A stretch of 59,057 bases of DNA from Lentimicrobiaceae bacterium. Its GTDB lineage: Bacteria > Bacteroidota > Bacteroidia > Bacteroidales > F082. A model generated the notes under the pieces. The model worked only from the letters and a program-made list of their open reading frames with translations. It did no database searches and was not told the DNA's origin. A program made the position numbers and the translations under genes. How positions within the stretch are numbered: position 1 is the stretch's first letter; each line of letters opens with the position of its first letter. Where the stretch lies: NCBI GenBank assembly GCA_015061315.1, contig SUWV01000013.1:1-59057 (forward strand). Reading direction: 5' to 3'. Below, piece by piece: positions 16,753-25,098 of this stretch.

Positions 16753-16827
16753 AGACTACAAGACAACAAGACTACGAGTCTACAAGTACTTGTTGTCTCG
16801 TTGACTCGTTGTCTCGTTGACTTATAA
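16753..16827. repeat. AGTACT-centred inverted octamer array between convergent genes
   Basis: Begins at the lysC stop: GACTACAA, GACAACAA, GACTACGA, GTCTACAA, the centre AGTACT (16785-16790), then TGTTGTCT, CGTTGACT, CGTTGTCT, CGTTGACT. The halves are complementary with scattered mismatches and span the whole gap to the opposing permease gene. It could serve as a bidirectional terminator. Confidence 0.9.
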
Positions 16828-16829
16828 AG

Positions 16830-18287
16830 TCACTTCTCCCAATGGAAAGGCTGTATCTTTGCATCTTTGTCTTCCCATGATGGTTTGCGAAGTGAATATA
16901 TTATAAAAGGTATAAGTACAAAGATGATGCAGCCTCCGAACATCACGGCGTACCATACCGTGTTGCTACCTGTCGAGATCTGACTTGGCGGAATGAAGCT
17001 CAAGACGAAAGCGAGCAACGAACCTAAGAAACCGACACCGCCGACGATCCACATCAAAGCATTGCCTTTCTTTCCAATCCTAAATGAACGCGGCGCGTCT
17101 TTCATGCTGTAACGAAGATAAATAGCAGCTGCAAACATCAGGAGATACATTATAAGATACAGTAAGACTGTCATCTGCGATAAGATCTGATAGAAGCTCT
17201 GTACCGACGGCATCACCACAAAGAGAAGACTCAAAATAGTTACGATGACACCTTGTATTATTAATATGTTACTCTGCACTCCGAGTTTATTGGTCTTCTG
17301 GAAGAATGGAGGAAGATAGCCAGCCTTACCAACGACGAGCAGACCTTTAGAAGGACCCGACACCCAAGCCAAGACGCCAGCGAGTACGCCGAAAGCGAGA
17401 GCCACAGCGATGACAGGCGACAGCCATGAAGCATGGATATACTTGAAATAATTATCGAAGCCTATCAATAAACTTTGAGTGAGGTTGATGTTATCTTTCG
17501 GAATGATGAAGCCGAGCGCGTAGGTTCCCAAGACGAAAATCAACACTGTGATGAGCGCACCGATGAAGACAGCGCGAGGATAGCTCTTGCTTGGATTATC
17601 CATCTCGGTGACGTGGACGCCCGTCATCTCCATACCTGCATAGAAGAGGAAGATACTCGAGGCGAGGACGAGGTTGTCGAGACGAGCGAGGTCAGGCCAA
17701 AAGCTGCCGCTGAGATCCATCTGTATGGTACCACCAGTAGCGACGTAATAAACGCCAAAGATTATCAATATTATTGACGGGATGATGGTACCGATGAGAC
17801 CACCTATCTTCGACACCTTACCAACCCAGCCGATGCCTTTGAAGGCGATGAAAGTTGCGAGCCAATAGATAGCTAGCACCACTATAAGAGTGTAGACTCT
17901 GTTGTTAGCCATAGCCATATCCTCGACGGGGTTCATGCCAATGAAAGCTAACGACACCGCGCCGAAGGTAAGCACCGTCGGGTACCAGATAGTGTTTTGG
18001 AACCACTGCAGCCAGATTGCGAGGAAGCCGAGACGTTTGCCGAAAGCCTCGCCCACCCAGCGAAAGACACCGCCTTCTTTGTTGGCGAACATAGAAGCAA
18101 GCTCCGCCGCCACCAAGGAGGTAGGGATGAGGAAGACAAGAGCCGCAAAGAGATAATAAAAAGCCGAACTCAATCCATATTCGGCTTCGGCAGGAAGTCC
18201 ACGCAAAGAGACCACCGCCGTCACATTCATGATAGCAATAGTGAAGACACTAAGCTTCGCAATAGATTTTGTTTTGTTTGAATCCAT
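16830..18287 (-). CDS. APC-superfamily amino acid permease, GadC-like
   Basis: The 485-aa inner-membrane protein has about 12 hydrophobic segments and the APC fold opening (FTIAIMNVTAVVSLRGLPAEAEYG). ELASMFANKEGGVFRWVGEAFG follows at the TM2-TM3 junction, as in glutamate/GABA antiporters and related exchangers; I split that here as ELASMFANKEGG then VFRWVGEAFG. A glutamate decarboxylase occurs elsewhere in the window, so export of GABA in exchange for glutamate is a reasonable guess. However, the C-terminal plug that closes E. coli GadC is short here (ends IQPFHWEK). Other amino-acid exchange is equally possible. Start set at MDSNKTK; seven upstream codons are unsupported. Confidence 0.8.
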   Translation of the reverse strand: MDSNKTKSIAKLSVFTIAIMNVTAVVSLRGLPAEAEYGLSSAFYYLFAALVFLIPTSLVAAELASMFANKEGGVFRWVGEAFGKRLGFLAIWLQWFQNTIWYPTVLTFGAVSLAFIGMNPVEDMAMANNRVYTLIVVLAIYWLATFIAFKGIGWVGKVSKIGGLIGTIIPSIILIIFGVYYVATGGTIQMDLSGSFWPDLARLDNLVLASSIFLFYAGMEMTGVHVTEMDNPSKSYPRAVFIGALITVLIFVLGTYALGFIIPKDNINLTQSLLIGFDNYFKYIHASWLSPVIAVALAFGVLAGVLAWVSGPSKGLLVVGKAGYLPPFFQKTNKLGVQSNILIIQGVIVTILSLLFVVMPSVQSFYQILSQMTVLLYLIMYLLMFAAAIYLRYSMKDAPRSFRIGKKGNALMWIVGGVGFLGSLLAFVLSFIPPSQISTGSNTVWYAVMFGGCIIFVLIPFIIYSLRKPSWEDKDAKIQPFHWEK

Positions 18288-18352
18288 AAGCTTTATATTT
18301 TTTCTCACACAAACAAGGAAGGAAATGAAATGTTCACACTAACGCTGACTTA

Positions 18353-18504
18353 TTAAGACGCACCAATTACATCGTGTTTATTTTAAGTGATGAAGTGATG
18401 GAGTGATGGAGTGATGAAGTACTTCCCAACTCAATAACTCCATAACTCCACAACTCCATAACTAAAAAAAACTTTCGTCTTTAGACTTTCGTCTTTAGAC
18501 TTTT
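18353..18504. repeat. Half palindrome plus AGTACT-centred octamer array plus heptamers
   Basis: Three parts lie in order: a left half of the GACG palindrome (AAGACGCACCAATTACATCG), an octamer array GAAGTGATG/GGAGTGATG whose centre is AGTACT (18418-18423) followed by ACTCCATA/ACTCCACA words, and CTTTCGTCTTTAGA heptamers that end at the hpt -7 box. Lies in the divergent gap between the permease and hpt. Confidence 0.85.
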
Positions 18505-18507
18505 TAT

Positions 18508-18515
18508 TATATTTG
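18508..18515 (+). promoter_or_regulatory. -7 box for hpt-adk
   Basis: TATATTTGCG, 17 nt before the hpt ATG, immediately preceded by the heptamer array. Confidence 0.65.
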
Positions 18516-18531
18516 CGAGTAATTTTTTAAC

Positions 18532-19080
18532 ATGACATCATTTATGAATAACATAAAAGTATTAGACAAAGAGTTTACGCCTTATATCTCGCAGGTTGTG
18601 ATAGAATCTGCAATATCAAGAATAGCAAGCCAGATCAACAGAGATCTGCAAGATAAGAACCCTCTTTTCCTCGTCATGCTCAACGGCGCTTTTATGTTCG
18701 CCGCCGAATTGTTAAAAAATATTAATATAGATTGTGAGACTTCTTTCGTAAAATATTCCACCTACAATGGAACACAAAGCACATGCGAAGCCAAAGAGCT
18801 CATCGGACTTAACTCTTCATTGAAAGACCGTAATATCGTCATCATCGAAGACATCATCGACTCTGGTTTTACCATGAGCTGTCTTATGCAAAAACTACAA
18901 TCAATGGGGGTTGCGAGTATCAAAATAGCGACGATGCTATACAAACCCGACGCCTTTAAATTCGACTATAAAATAGATTATATCGGCATGAACATTGGCA
19001 ACGAATTTATCGTGGGCTACGGCTTAGACTATAACGAACACGGAAGAAACTATCCTTCAATATATAAAGTAGTAGAATAA
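18532..19080 (+). CDS. hpt: Hypoxanthine phosphoribosyltransferase
   Basis: Salvages hypoxanthine (and probably guanine) to the 5'-monophosphate using PRPP. The 182-aa protein has the flexible-loop SFVKYSTYNGTQS region and the PRPP-binding signature NIVIIEDIIDSGFTM with the acidic pair Glu-Asp. A C-terminal base-binding segment (YIGMNIGNEFIVGYGLDY) follows. The lysine in YKPDAFKF corresponds to the purine-contact region. It is followed after 17 nt by adk, so the two form a purine-nucleotide operon with no repeat array in between. Confidence 0.94.
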   Translation: MTSFMNNIKVLDKEFTPYISQVVIESAISRIASQINRDLQDKNPLFLVMLNGAFMFAAELLKNINIDCETSFVKYSTYNGTQSTCEAKELIGLNSSLKDRNIVIIEDIIDSGFTMSCLMQKLQSMGVASIKIATMLYKPDAFKFDYKIDYIGMNIGNEFIVGYGLDYNEHGRNYPSIYKVVE

Positions 19081-19097
19081 TATTAAAATCAAGTACA

Positions 19098-19667
19098 ATG
19101 TTAAATATAATAATTTTCGGCCCTCCAGGTGCTGGCAAAGGAACTCAATCGGAATATATCAAAGAACGCTACAACTTAACTTACATCTCTACAGGACAGG
19201 TGCTTCGCGCTGAGATAGCAGCAGGCTCTGAGATAGGACTGAAGGTGAAAGACATCATCGACCACGGCGGCCTCGCCTCCGATGAGATAGTAGCTGAGAT
19301 AATAGAGAAATTCATCGTCAACCACTCCGACTCCAACGGATTCCTCTTCGATGGTTTCCCTCGCACTGTGAAACAAGCCGAGATACTCGACAATCTCTTT
19401 AAAAAATACAATCTCAACCTCAGCGGCGTCCTCAGCCTTGAAGTGCCGGAAGACATACTCGTAGAACGTATGCTCGAACGTGGCAAGACAAGCGGTCGCG
19501 CCGACGATAACATCGACTCTATCCGCCATCGCTTCGTGGAATACGACCAAAAGACAAAACCAGTCCTCGACTTCTATCAAAATAAAAACGTGCTCCACCC
19601 TATCCATGGCGTCGGAACAATAGAAGAGATTTTTGATAATATTTGCGAGGTGATAGAAAGATTATAA
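19098..19667 (+). CDS. adk: Adenylate kinase
   Basis: Balances ATP, ADP and AMP. The 189-aa protein is the short-LID bacterial type. It has the P-loop GPPGAGKGTQ at 8-17, the AMP-binding STGQVLRAEIAAGSE segment, DGFPRT and a short LID without the zinc cysteines (RADDN). The final PVLDFYQNKN helix completes it. The length and all nucleotide contacts look normal. It is second in the hpt-adk unit, and its stop codon is followed directly by an octamer array. Confidence 0.95.
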   Translation: MLNIIIFGPPGAGKGTQSEYIKERYNLTYISTGQVLRAEIAAGSEIGLKVKDIIDHGGLASDEIVAEIIEKFIVNHSDSNGFLFDGFPRTVKQAEILDNLFKKYNLNLSGVLSLEVPEDILVERMLERGKTSGRADDNIDSIRHRFVEYDQKTKPVLDFYQNKNVLHPIHGVGTIEEIFDNICEVIERL

Positions 19668-19748
19668 GACAACAAGTCAACAAGACTACAAGACTACAAG
19701 ACTACAAGTACTTGTTGACTCGTTGTCTTGTTGACTCGTAGACTCTAA
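19668..19748. repeat. AGTACT-centred inverted octamer array
   Basis: Starts at the adk stop: GACAACAA, GTCAACAA, then GACTACAA three times, the centre AGTACT (19710-19715), then TGTTGACT, CGTTGTCT, TGTTGACT, CGTAGACT. It fills the whole gap to malQ. Confidence 0.9.
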
Positions 19749-19756
19749 AAAGGTGT

Positions 19757-21607
19757 ATGCAGAACGTTTTTGATACAAAGGTTTTTAAGGTCTTGTCGAA
19801 AGGCAAGGGCGACATCTCTTATGGATGGAAAGGCGCTGGCGTGGCTGTGCCTGTGTTCTCGCTGAAAAGCGACAACAGCTTCGGCGTTGGAGAGTTCCTC
19901 GACCTTAAACTACTCGCCGACTGGTGCAATAATGTCGGGTTGAAGATGATACAGATTCTTCCTATCAACGACACCCGCACCGACGGCTCGTGGGATAACT
20001 CATATCCTTATAAAGCCATCTCGACAAAAGCTCTGCATCCTATCTATCTCAACCTCGACAAAATGGGACAATTAGTCGACGAAAACGACAGAGAATATTT
20101 CAAGCAACAAAAAGAGATATTAAACGCCAAAGACTACGTCGACTATCCTGAGGTGATGAAAGTGAAAGAAGATTACTTCAGAAAGATCTTCCTTCAGACA
20201 TGGAACGACATTAAAGAAAGAGAAGATTATAAAACATTCTTCAACGATAATAAAGACTGGCTCGTGCCATACGCGTTTTTTTGTAGTCAACGAGACTACA
20301 AGACTACGAGACTACAAGACTACGAGACTACAAGTAGAGACGCGTCAATGATTCCTGCAATATCAACAAACATTGACACGTCTAAGCAAGTCAGCGAATC
20401 TATTACCGAGTTCTCTTACTTCCTTCAATATCATCTCGACAAGCAGCTTAAAGAAGCTGTCGATTATCTTCATGAGAGAGGCGTCGCTTTGAAAGGCGAC
20501 ATTCCTATCGGCATAGGAAGAGACAGCGTCGAGGCTCAAACAAATCCTGAGCTTTTCAACTTAGATTGTCAGGCTGGCGCCCCGCCCGATGCCTTCGCCA
20601 CAGAAGGACAAAACTGGGGATTCCCGACTTACAACTGGGAGGCGATGGCTAAAGACGACTACCAATGGTGGCGCGAACGACTGACACAGATGAGCCGCTA
20701 CTTCGACGCCTACCGCATCGACCACATACTCGGATTCTTCCGTATCTGGGAGATACCAATAGAATATTCACAAGGAACAATGGGACACTTCTCCCCTGCC
20801 CTGCCTCTTGAATTAAATGATATAGTCATAGAAACACAGAGTCTCAGTGACTCGGTGACTCAGAGACTTGGTGACTTATTCATAGGAGACAAGCACGACA
20901 GCAACAAATTCCACCCAAGGATAAACATGCATCTCACTGAGGCTTACCAAACATTGGACGACGCTCAGAAAGAAGCATTGAATAAAATATACGACGACTT
21001 CTTCTATCGCAGAAACGAAGAACTATGGAAGGCAGAAGCTCTGAAGAAACTGCCTAAAATCATCGAGGCTAGCGATATGTTGGTATGCGGTGAAGACCTC
21101 GGCATGGTTCCAGCCTGCGTCCCGGAAGTGATGCAGCAGCTTAATATCCTAAGTCTTGAAGTTCAAAGGATGCCTAAAAAATTCGGCGCCACTTTCGTCA
21201 ACCCTAAAGAGAATCCTTATCTCAGCGTAGACACCACATCCACTCACGACACCTCGACGATAAGAGGCTGGTGGGAGGAAAACGGCGAAACGACAAACCG
21301 CTTCTACAGAGAGATGTTGGGTCATCACGAAGGCGCTCCTTATTTCGCAGAGCCTTGGGTGTGCAAAGAAATAGTAAGACAACATTTGGAATCCTCATCA
21401 ATGTGGACGATATTGCCAATACAAGACTTCATAGCAATGGACGGCGACTTCCGCTGGGACCAGACGCAAAGAGAACAAATCAATATCCCTGCAAACCCAC
21501 ATCATCACTGGTGCTATAAAATGCATCAAAGCTTAGAAGAAATCCTCGAAAGACAATATCTCAACGACATGCTTTCAGAAATGATCAAAGAGTCAGGAAG
21601 AAACTGA
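19757..21607 (+). CDS. malQ: 4-alpha-glucanotransferase with two repeat-derived insertions
   Basis: GH77 enzyme that transfers alpha-1,4-glucan chains, used in maltodextrin and glycogen metabolism. In the 616-aa protein the catalytic nucleophile lies in YRIDHILG (Asp322), the acid/base in CGEDLG (Glu446) and the third carboxylate in STHDTS (Asp498). All are intact, so the gene is probably active. Many Bacteroidota homologues carry N-terminal starch-binding (CBM20) domains; this one starts straight at the catalytic core. Residues about 176-210 (RDYKTTRLQDYETTS onward) and 359-374 (SLSDSVTQRLGD) are read from the same octamer arrays and GACG palindrome found between genes, in place of ordinary loop sequence. 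Both insertions keep the frame and avoid stops. Confidence 0.93.
   Translation: MQNVFDTKVFKVLSKGKGDISYGWKGAGVAVPVFSLKSDNSFGVGEFLDLKLLADWCNNVGLKMIQILPINDTRTDGSWDNSYPYKAISTKALHPIYLNLDKMGQLVDENDREYFKQQKEILNAKDYVDYPEVMKVKEDYFRKIFLQTWNDIKEREDYKTFFNDNKDWLVPYAFFCSQRDYKTTRLQDYETTSRDASMIPAISTNIDTSKQVSESITEFSYFLQYHLDKQLKEAVDYLHERGVALKGDIPIGIGRDSVEAQTNPELFNLDCQAGAPPDAFATEGQNWGFPTYNWEAMAKDDYQWWRERLTQMSRYFDAYRIDHILGFFRIWEIPIEYSQGTMGHFSPALPLELNDIVIETQSLSDSVTQRLGDLFIGDKHDSNKFHPRINMHLTEAYQTLDDAQKEALNKIYDDFFYRRNEELWKAEALKKLPKIIEASDMLVCGEDLGMVPACVPEVMQQLNILSLEVQRMPKKFGATFVNPKENPYLSVDTTSTHDTSTIRGWWEENGETTNRFYREMLGHHEGAPYFAEPWVCKEIVRQHLESSSMWTILPIQDFIAMDGDFRWDQTQREQINIPANPHHHWCYKMHQSLEEILERQYLNDMLSEMIKESGRN
20284..20384. 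repeat. Octamer array plus GACG palindrome inside malQ
   Basis: GACTACAA and GACTACGA words alternate five times, then TAGAGACGCGTCAATG pairs with CATTGACACGTCTA across a short loop. This is the same two-part element seen between genes, here translated in frame. Confidence 0.92.
20832..20878. repeat. Octamer array (GTGACTCA/GTGACTTG type) inside malQ
   Basis: AGTCTCA, GTGACTCG, GTGACTCA, GAGACTTG, GTGACTTA in tandem, the word family of spacers at 33.6, 46.9 and 47.1 kb. Translated in frame within malQ. Confidence 0.9.
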
Positions 21608-21829
21608 CAATTAATTTATTAAGAATCACTAATTATATCGTGTTTGTTTTAAGTGATGGAGTGATGAAGTGATGAAGTTATGGAGTACTTCCCAACTCCA
21701 CAACTCCACAACTCCATAACTCCATAACTCCATAACTAAAAAAGACGTATCAATGTGTGTTTATTTTCATTGGTATCATTGATGCGTCTCTACTTGGTGA
21801 CTCGGCGACTCGGTGACTCAGTGACTTAA
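21608..21829. repeat. Composite: half palindrome, AGTACT octamer array, full GACG palindrome, octamer array
   Basis: Four parts follow malQ: a decayed half palindrome (21619-21650); GAAGTGATG words with centre AGTACT (21684-21689) and ACTCCACA/ACTCCATA words (21651-21737); a full palindrome AGACGTATCAATG...CATTGATGCGTCTCTAC (21742-21793); and GTGACTCG words (21794-21829). It accounts for most of the long gap before osmC; nothing else is visible there except the promoter. Confidence 0.9.
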
Positions 21830-21892
21830 TTTCATCGCTTTTATCGATAATCTCATCAATATTTTCTAAGTTCAGCGTTAAACAAAATTACG

Positions 21893-21900
21893 TATTTTTG
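21893..21900 (+). promoter_or_regulatory. -7 box for the OsmC-family gene
   Basis: TATTTTTGCG; the ATG at 21956 leaves a 50-nt leader, whereas the in-frame ATG at 21914 would leave only about 7 nt. Confidence 0.6.
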
Positions 21901-21955
21901 CGTTGTTAAAAAAATGACAATTAAACTAAATATAACTAATAAAACTTTAAATAAT

Positions 21956-22345
21956 ATGGCAACAATTTCAGGAAAATACTTAGGCAACTTATGCAGCGAG
22001 TTCACTCACAACCAATCTGGTGTTAAAATCAATGTTGATGGTAACGGAAAAGGTTTCTCTCCTATAGATTTAACAGCTGCTTCATTAGGAGCCTGCATGA
22101 TGGCGATGATGGCTTATACCGCTGAAAGCAAAGGCATCAACCTCGAAGGAATGAGCATCGAAGTCGACAAGACAATGGCTGACGCTCCACGCAGAATAGG
22201 CGAATTTAATATCGTGGTCAATTTCACACAATCATACGACGACAAAGAAAAGACATTACTTCAAAGAGCTGCCGACACCTGTCCTGTGAAAAAGACATTA
22301 AGCAGCGATTGTAAAATAAATATAGTAATGAATTTTATTGACTAA
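21956..22345 (+). CDS. OsmC/Ohr family protein
   Basis: The 129-aa protein belongs to the OsmC/Ohr peroxide-reductase fold. The two redox cysteines are present: Cys47 in SLGACMMAMMAY and Cys109 in DTCPVKKTL. Such proteins reduce organic hydroperoxides in the cytoplasm with a dithiol donor. The subgroup with a CPVKKTL ending is usually annotated simply as OsmC family, so the substrate is open. Start chosen at MATISGKYLG by promoter position and family alignment. The stop codon is itself part of the following GACTAAAG array. Confidence 0.88.
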   Translation: MATISGKYLGNLCSEFTHNQSGVKINVDGNGKGFSPIDLTAASLGACMMAMMAYTAESKGINLEGMSIEVDKTMADAPRRIGEFNIVVNFTQSYDDKEKTLLQRAADTCPVKKTLSSDCKINIVMNFID

Positions 22346-22384
22346 AGATTAAAGGCTAAAGACTAAAGGCTAAAGACTAAAGGA
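22346..22384. repeat. Heptamer array (CTAAAGR type)
   Basis: GATTAAAGG, then CTAAAGA and CTAAAGG alternating. It starts at the OsmC stop codon (GACTAA) with no gap. Confidence 0.88.
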
Positions 22385-22401
22385 ATTTAAGTTAATGTAA
22401 T

Positions 22402-22438
22402 AAAAAAGGTTTAAGGTTTTTACTTTAAGCCTTTTTTT
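22402..22438. terminator. Bidirectional hairpin between osmC and DUF4296
   Basis: AAAAAAGGTTTAAGG and CTTTAAGCCTTTTTT pair with a T tract on both strands. It overlaps the end of the DUF4296 gene and sits between convergent genes. Confidence 0.75.
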
Positions 22439-22776
22439 ATTTCTTGAAATCTCATCTCGACAGAGTCCATCACTCTTTTCATCATCACCGGATTGTCGTT
22501 ATAATAATCCATGTTTTCAAACAAAATAGAATCGGTGATGCCGTAATGAGAGAAGATGGCATCATAGCCTTTGGTTTTAAGGTTGTTGGTACTTATGTTC
22601 TTACCTCTTCTGTAGTTGATGGCGTTTTCTAAGATCTGCACGTCGGTCATTATATCAACCATCTGAGGTTCCGACAACAAAACATTCGGTGTTGCCACCT
22701 CAGTCTCTTTATTATTACAAGACATCAGAAGTAACAACACCGAAAGTGCTAATATTTTCAAGCCATTAGTTTCCAA
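22420..22776 (-). CDS. DUF4296 small lipoprotein
   Basis: The 118-aa protein begins with a short basic/hydrophobic leader ending LLLLMSCNN (lipobox, Cys20), so it is probably a lipoprotein. The mature part opens [21 protein letters not shown], here split as [12 protein letters not shown] and ILENAINYR, which fits DUF4296, a Bacteroidota family of unknown function. The body is predicted helical. Its start overlaps the end of recQ by 11 nt, so it is translated from the same message. What links a DNA helicase to an envelope lipoprotein is not evident. Confidence 0.8.
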   Translation of the reverse strand: METNGLKILALSVLLLLMSCNNKETEVATPNVLLSEPQMVDIMTDVQILENAINYRRGKNISTNNLKTKGYDAIFSHYGITDSILFENMDYYNDNPVMMKRVMDSVEMRFQEIKKGLK

Positions 22777-24970
22777 CTTCAGAGAAGAATTTAATTCGCA
22801 TCAAACGTACTTCTTCTTCGGAATAATCGTTTTCGCCAAGAGCTTCCATAGCGTCTTCGATAGTATCGGAGTCAGCCTCGCGGAAATATTCCAAAATATC
22901 TTCCTGGTTATACTCATCAATATTTTCTTCGATATAATAGTTTATGTCTAAGCGTGTTCCACTTGCCACTATACTTTCTATCTCGGTAAGAAGCTCATCA
23001 AAGCCCATATTCTTAGAATGAGCTATATCTTCCAAAGGAATCTTTCTGTCGATATTCTGAATTATGCTGATCTTCATCGCCGACCTATTAACCGACGATT
23101 TGATCACCATGTCGTTAGGACGTGTTATCTCATTTTCCTCGACATATTCCTTGATAAGATCCAAGAATGGCTGACCGAATTTCTGCGCCTTACCTTGACC
23201 GACGCCTACTATCTGAGTAAGTTCGTCCATCGTGATAGGATATTGTATTGTCATATCTTCAAGAGAAGGATCTTGGAATATCACGAAAGGAGGCAGGTTC
23301 ATCTTCTTCGCCATGGTCTTACGCAAGTCTTTCAACATAGCGAACAAGGTCTTGTCAGTGCCGCTGTCTTTACCGAACGACACTCTTTCCTCATCGAAGT
23401 CATCTTCATCAGGGTTGTCGTAGTCGTGGTCTTTAGTCACCATTACAGGATAAGGTTTCTTCACGAAGTCATGACCTTCTTTAGTGACTTTCAGCACGCC
23501 GTATTCTTCAATATCTTTAGACAGGAGGTTATTGACGATAGCCTGACGTATTATCGAGGTCCAATATTTCTCGTCGTTATCATCGCCGGCGCCGAAGAAC
23601 TCATTAGTGTCGTGTTTCGCCGTTTTGATATCGCCAGTAAGTTTACCTGCGAGGAGTTCTGAGATATGTTTTGTCTTGAAGAGTTGTTTTGTTGCGATGA
23701 TAGCATCGATAGCGAGTTTAATATCTTCCTGACCATCGAACTTGACTTTAGGATTGATGCAGTTATCGCAGGCACCGCAGTTTTCTTTTTCGTATGACTC
23801 TCCGAAATAATGAAGCAGCAGTTTATGACGACATACCGACGACTCGGCGTAAGTCACTGTCTCGTTGAGAAGCTCGCGAGCTATCTCCTGTTCTGCTACA
23901 TCTTTACCTTTGTTAAATTTCTCTAACTTATGGATATCTTCGTAGTCGTAGAAAGCTATACATTTACCTTCGCCGCCGTCACGACCAGCGCGACCTGTCT
24001 CTTGATAGTAACCTTCTAAGCTCTTAGGAATGTCGTGGTGGATGACGAAACGAATATCAGGTTTGTCGATACCCATGCCGAAGGCTATCGTCGCTACGAT
24101 AATATCGACCTCTTCCATAAGGAATCTGTCTTGGTTGTCACGACGTGTCTGAGTGTCGAGGCCTGCGTGATAAGGAAGGGCACGTATGCCGTTTGCCACG
24201 AGTACTTCTGCAAGTTCCTCCACTTTCTTACGGCTCAAACAATAAACGATACCCGATTTACCTGGATTACTCTTAATATATTTTATGATATCCTTGACGA
24301 CGTCTTTGGTCTTCGGTCTCACCTCATAATATAGGTTCGATCTGTCGAATGACGACTTAAAGACTTTAGCATCAAGAATCTCGAGATTTTTCATTATATC
24401 TTTCTGCACCTTCACCGTCGCTGTGGCGGTGAGAGCTATGACTGGCAATTTTGGTCCTATAGCGTTGATGATTGGACGGAGACGTCTATATTCCGGGCGG
24501 AAGTCATGACCCCATTCTGAGATACAGTGAGCTTCATCGATGGCGAAGAACGAGATCTTCAAGCCTCGTAAAAACTCTACTGTCTCTTCTTTGGTGAGAG
24601 ACTCTGGAGCCACATACAACAACTTCGTCTTGCCGCTCGAGAGGTCTTCCTTCACCTGATTCAACTCTGCCTTCGACAATGAGGAGTTCATGACATGAGC
24701 TATGCCAGAATCGGCGCCGAAGTTACGTATCATATCAACCTGATTCTTCATCAAAGCTATCAATGGCGAGACAACGATAGTAGTTCCCTCACTCATCAAT
24801 GCAGGCAGCTGATAACATAACGACTTGCCACCACCTGTTGGCATCAGCACAAAAGTGTTGTTACCCGACAATATACTTTTTATGATTTCCTTTTGATTAC
24901 CTTTGAATTGTTCAAAACCAAAAACGTTCTTTAATAAATCGTGCAAACTATTTTCATCAATTTTTGCCAT
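22766..24970 (-). CDS. recQ: ATP-dependent DNA helicase RecQ
   Basis: 3'-5' DNA helicase in recombination and fork repair. The 734-aa protein has all helicase motifs in order: [10 protein letters not shown], the Walker [35 protein letters not shown], and [11 protein letters not shown] with [10 protein letters not shown]. The zinc-binding region (C..CGACDNC), winged-helix domain and an HRDC domain ([12 protein letters not shown] onward) follow. It continues about 100 residues past HRDC into an acidic, helical C-terminal tail, as in other Bacteroidota RecQ1-type proteins. The -7 box on this strand is not clear; the divergent gap to kdsD is 128 nt. Confidence 0.95.
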   Translation of the reverse strand: MAKIDENSLHDLLKNVFGFEQFKGNQKEIIKSILSGNNTFVLMPTGGGKSLCYQLPALMSEGTTIVVSPLIALMKNQVDMIRNFGADSGIAHVMNSSLSKAELNQVKEDLSSGKTKLLYVAPESLTKEETVEFLRGLKISFFAIDEAHCISEWGHDFRPEYRRLRPIINAIGPKLPVIALTATATVKVQKDIMKNLEILDAKVFKSSFDRSNLYYEVRPKTKDVVKDIIKYIKSNPGKSGIVYCLSRKKVEELAEVLVANGIRALPYHAGLDTQTRRDNQDRFLMEEVDIIVATIAFGMGIDKPDIRFVIHHDIPKSLEGYYQETGRAGRDGGEGKCIAFYDYEDIHKLEKFNKGKDVAEQEIARELLNETVTYAESSVCRHKLLLHYFGESYEKENCGACDNCINPKVKFDGQEDIKLAIDAIIATKQLFKTKHISELLAGKLTGDIKTAKHDTNEFFGAGDDNDEKYWTSIIRQAIVNNLLSKDIEEYGVLKVTKEGHDFVKKPYPVMVTKDHDYDNPDEDDFDEERVSFGKDSGTDKTLFAMLKDLRKTMAKKMNLPPFVIFQDPSLEDMTIQYPITMDELTQIVGVGQGKAQKFGQPFLDLIKEYVEENEITRPNDMVIKSSVNRSAMKISIIQNIDRKIPLEDIAHSKNMGFDELLTEIESIVASGTRLDINYYIEENIDEYNQEDILEYFREADSDTIEDAMEALGENDYSEEEVRLMRIKFFSEVGN

Positions 24971-24991
24971 AACCTTTCAATGAAATTTATT

Positions 24992-24999
24992 TATATTTG
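24992..24999 (+). promoter_or_regulatory. -7 box for kdsD
   Basis: TATATTTGCA in the recQ-kdsD divergent gap, leaving a leader of about 90 nt. Confidence 0.5.
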
Positions 25000-25098
25000 C
25001 AAAGTCTTGTTTAAAGTTAAAATTTTTAATTCGTCTCTTTGACAAAGTTATAATTTTTAGTTTTAATAAAGCAAGAAAAAAAAATATTTTTTTTAATC

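Noticed and set aside
20284..20878. malQ as a pseudogene broken by repeats
   Set aside because: Both insertions keep the frame, no stop arises, and all three catalytic carboxylates remain.
23018..23662. 214-aa open frame antisense to recQ
   Set aside because: Shadow of a strongly conserved helicase gene; no family resemblance, no promoter.
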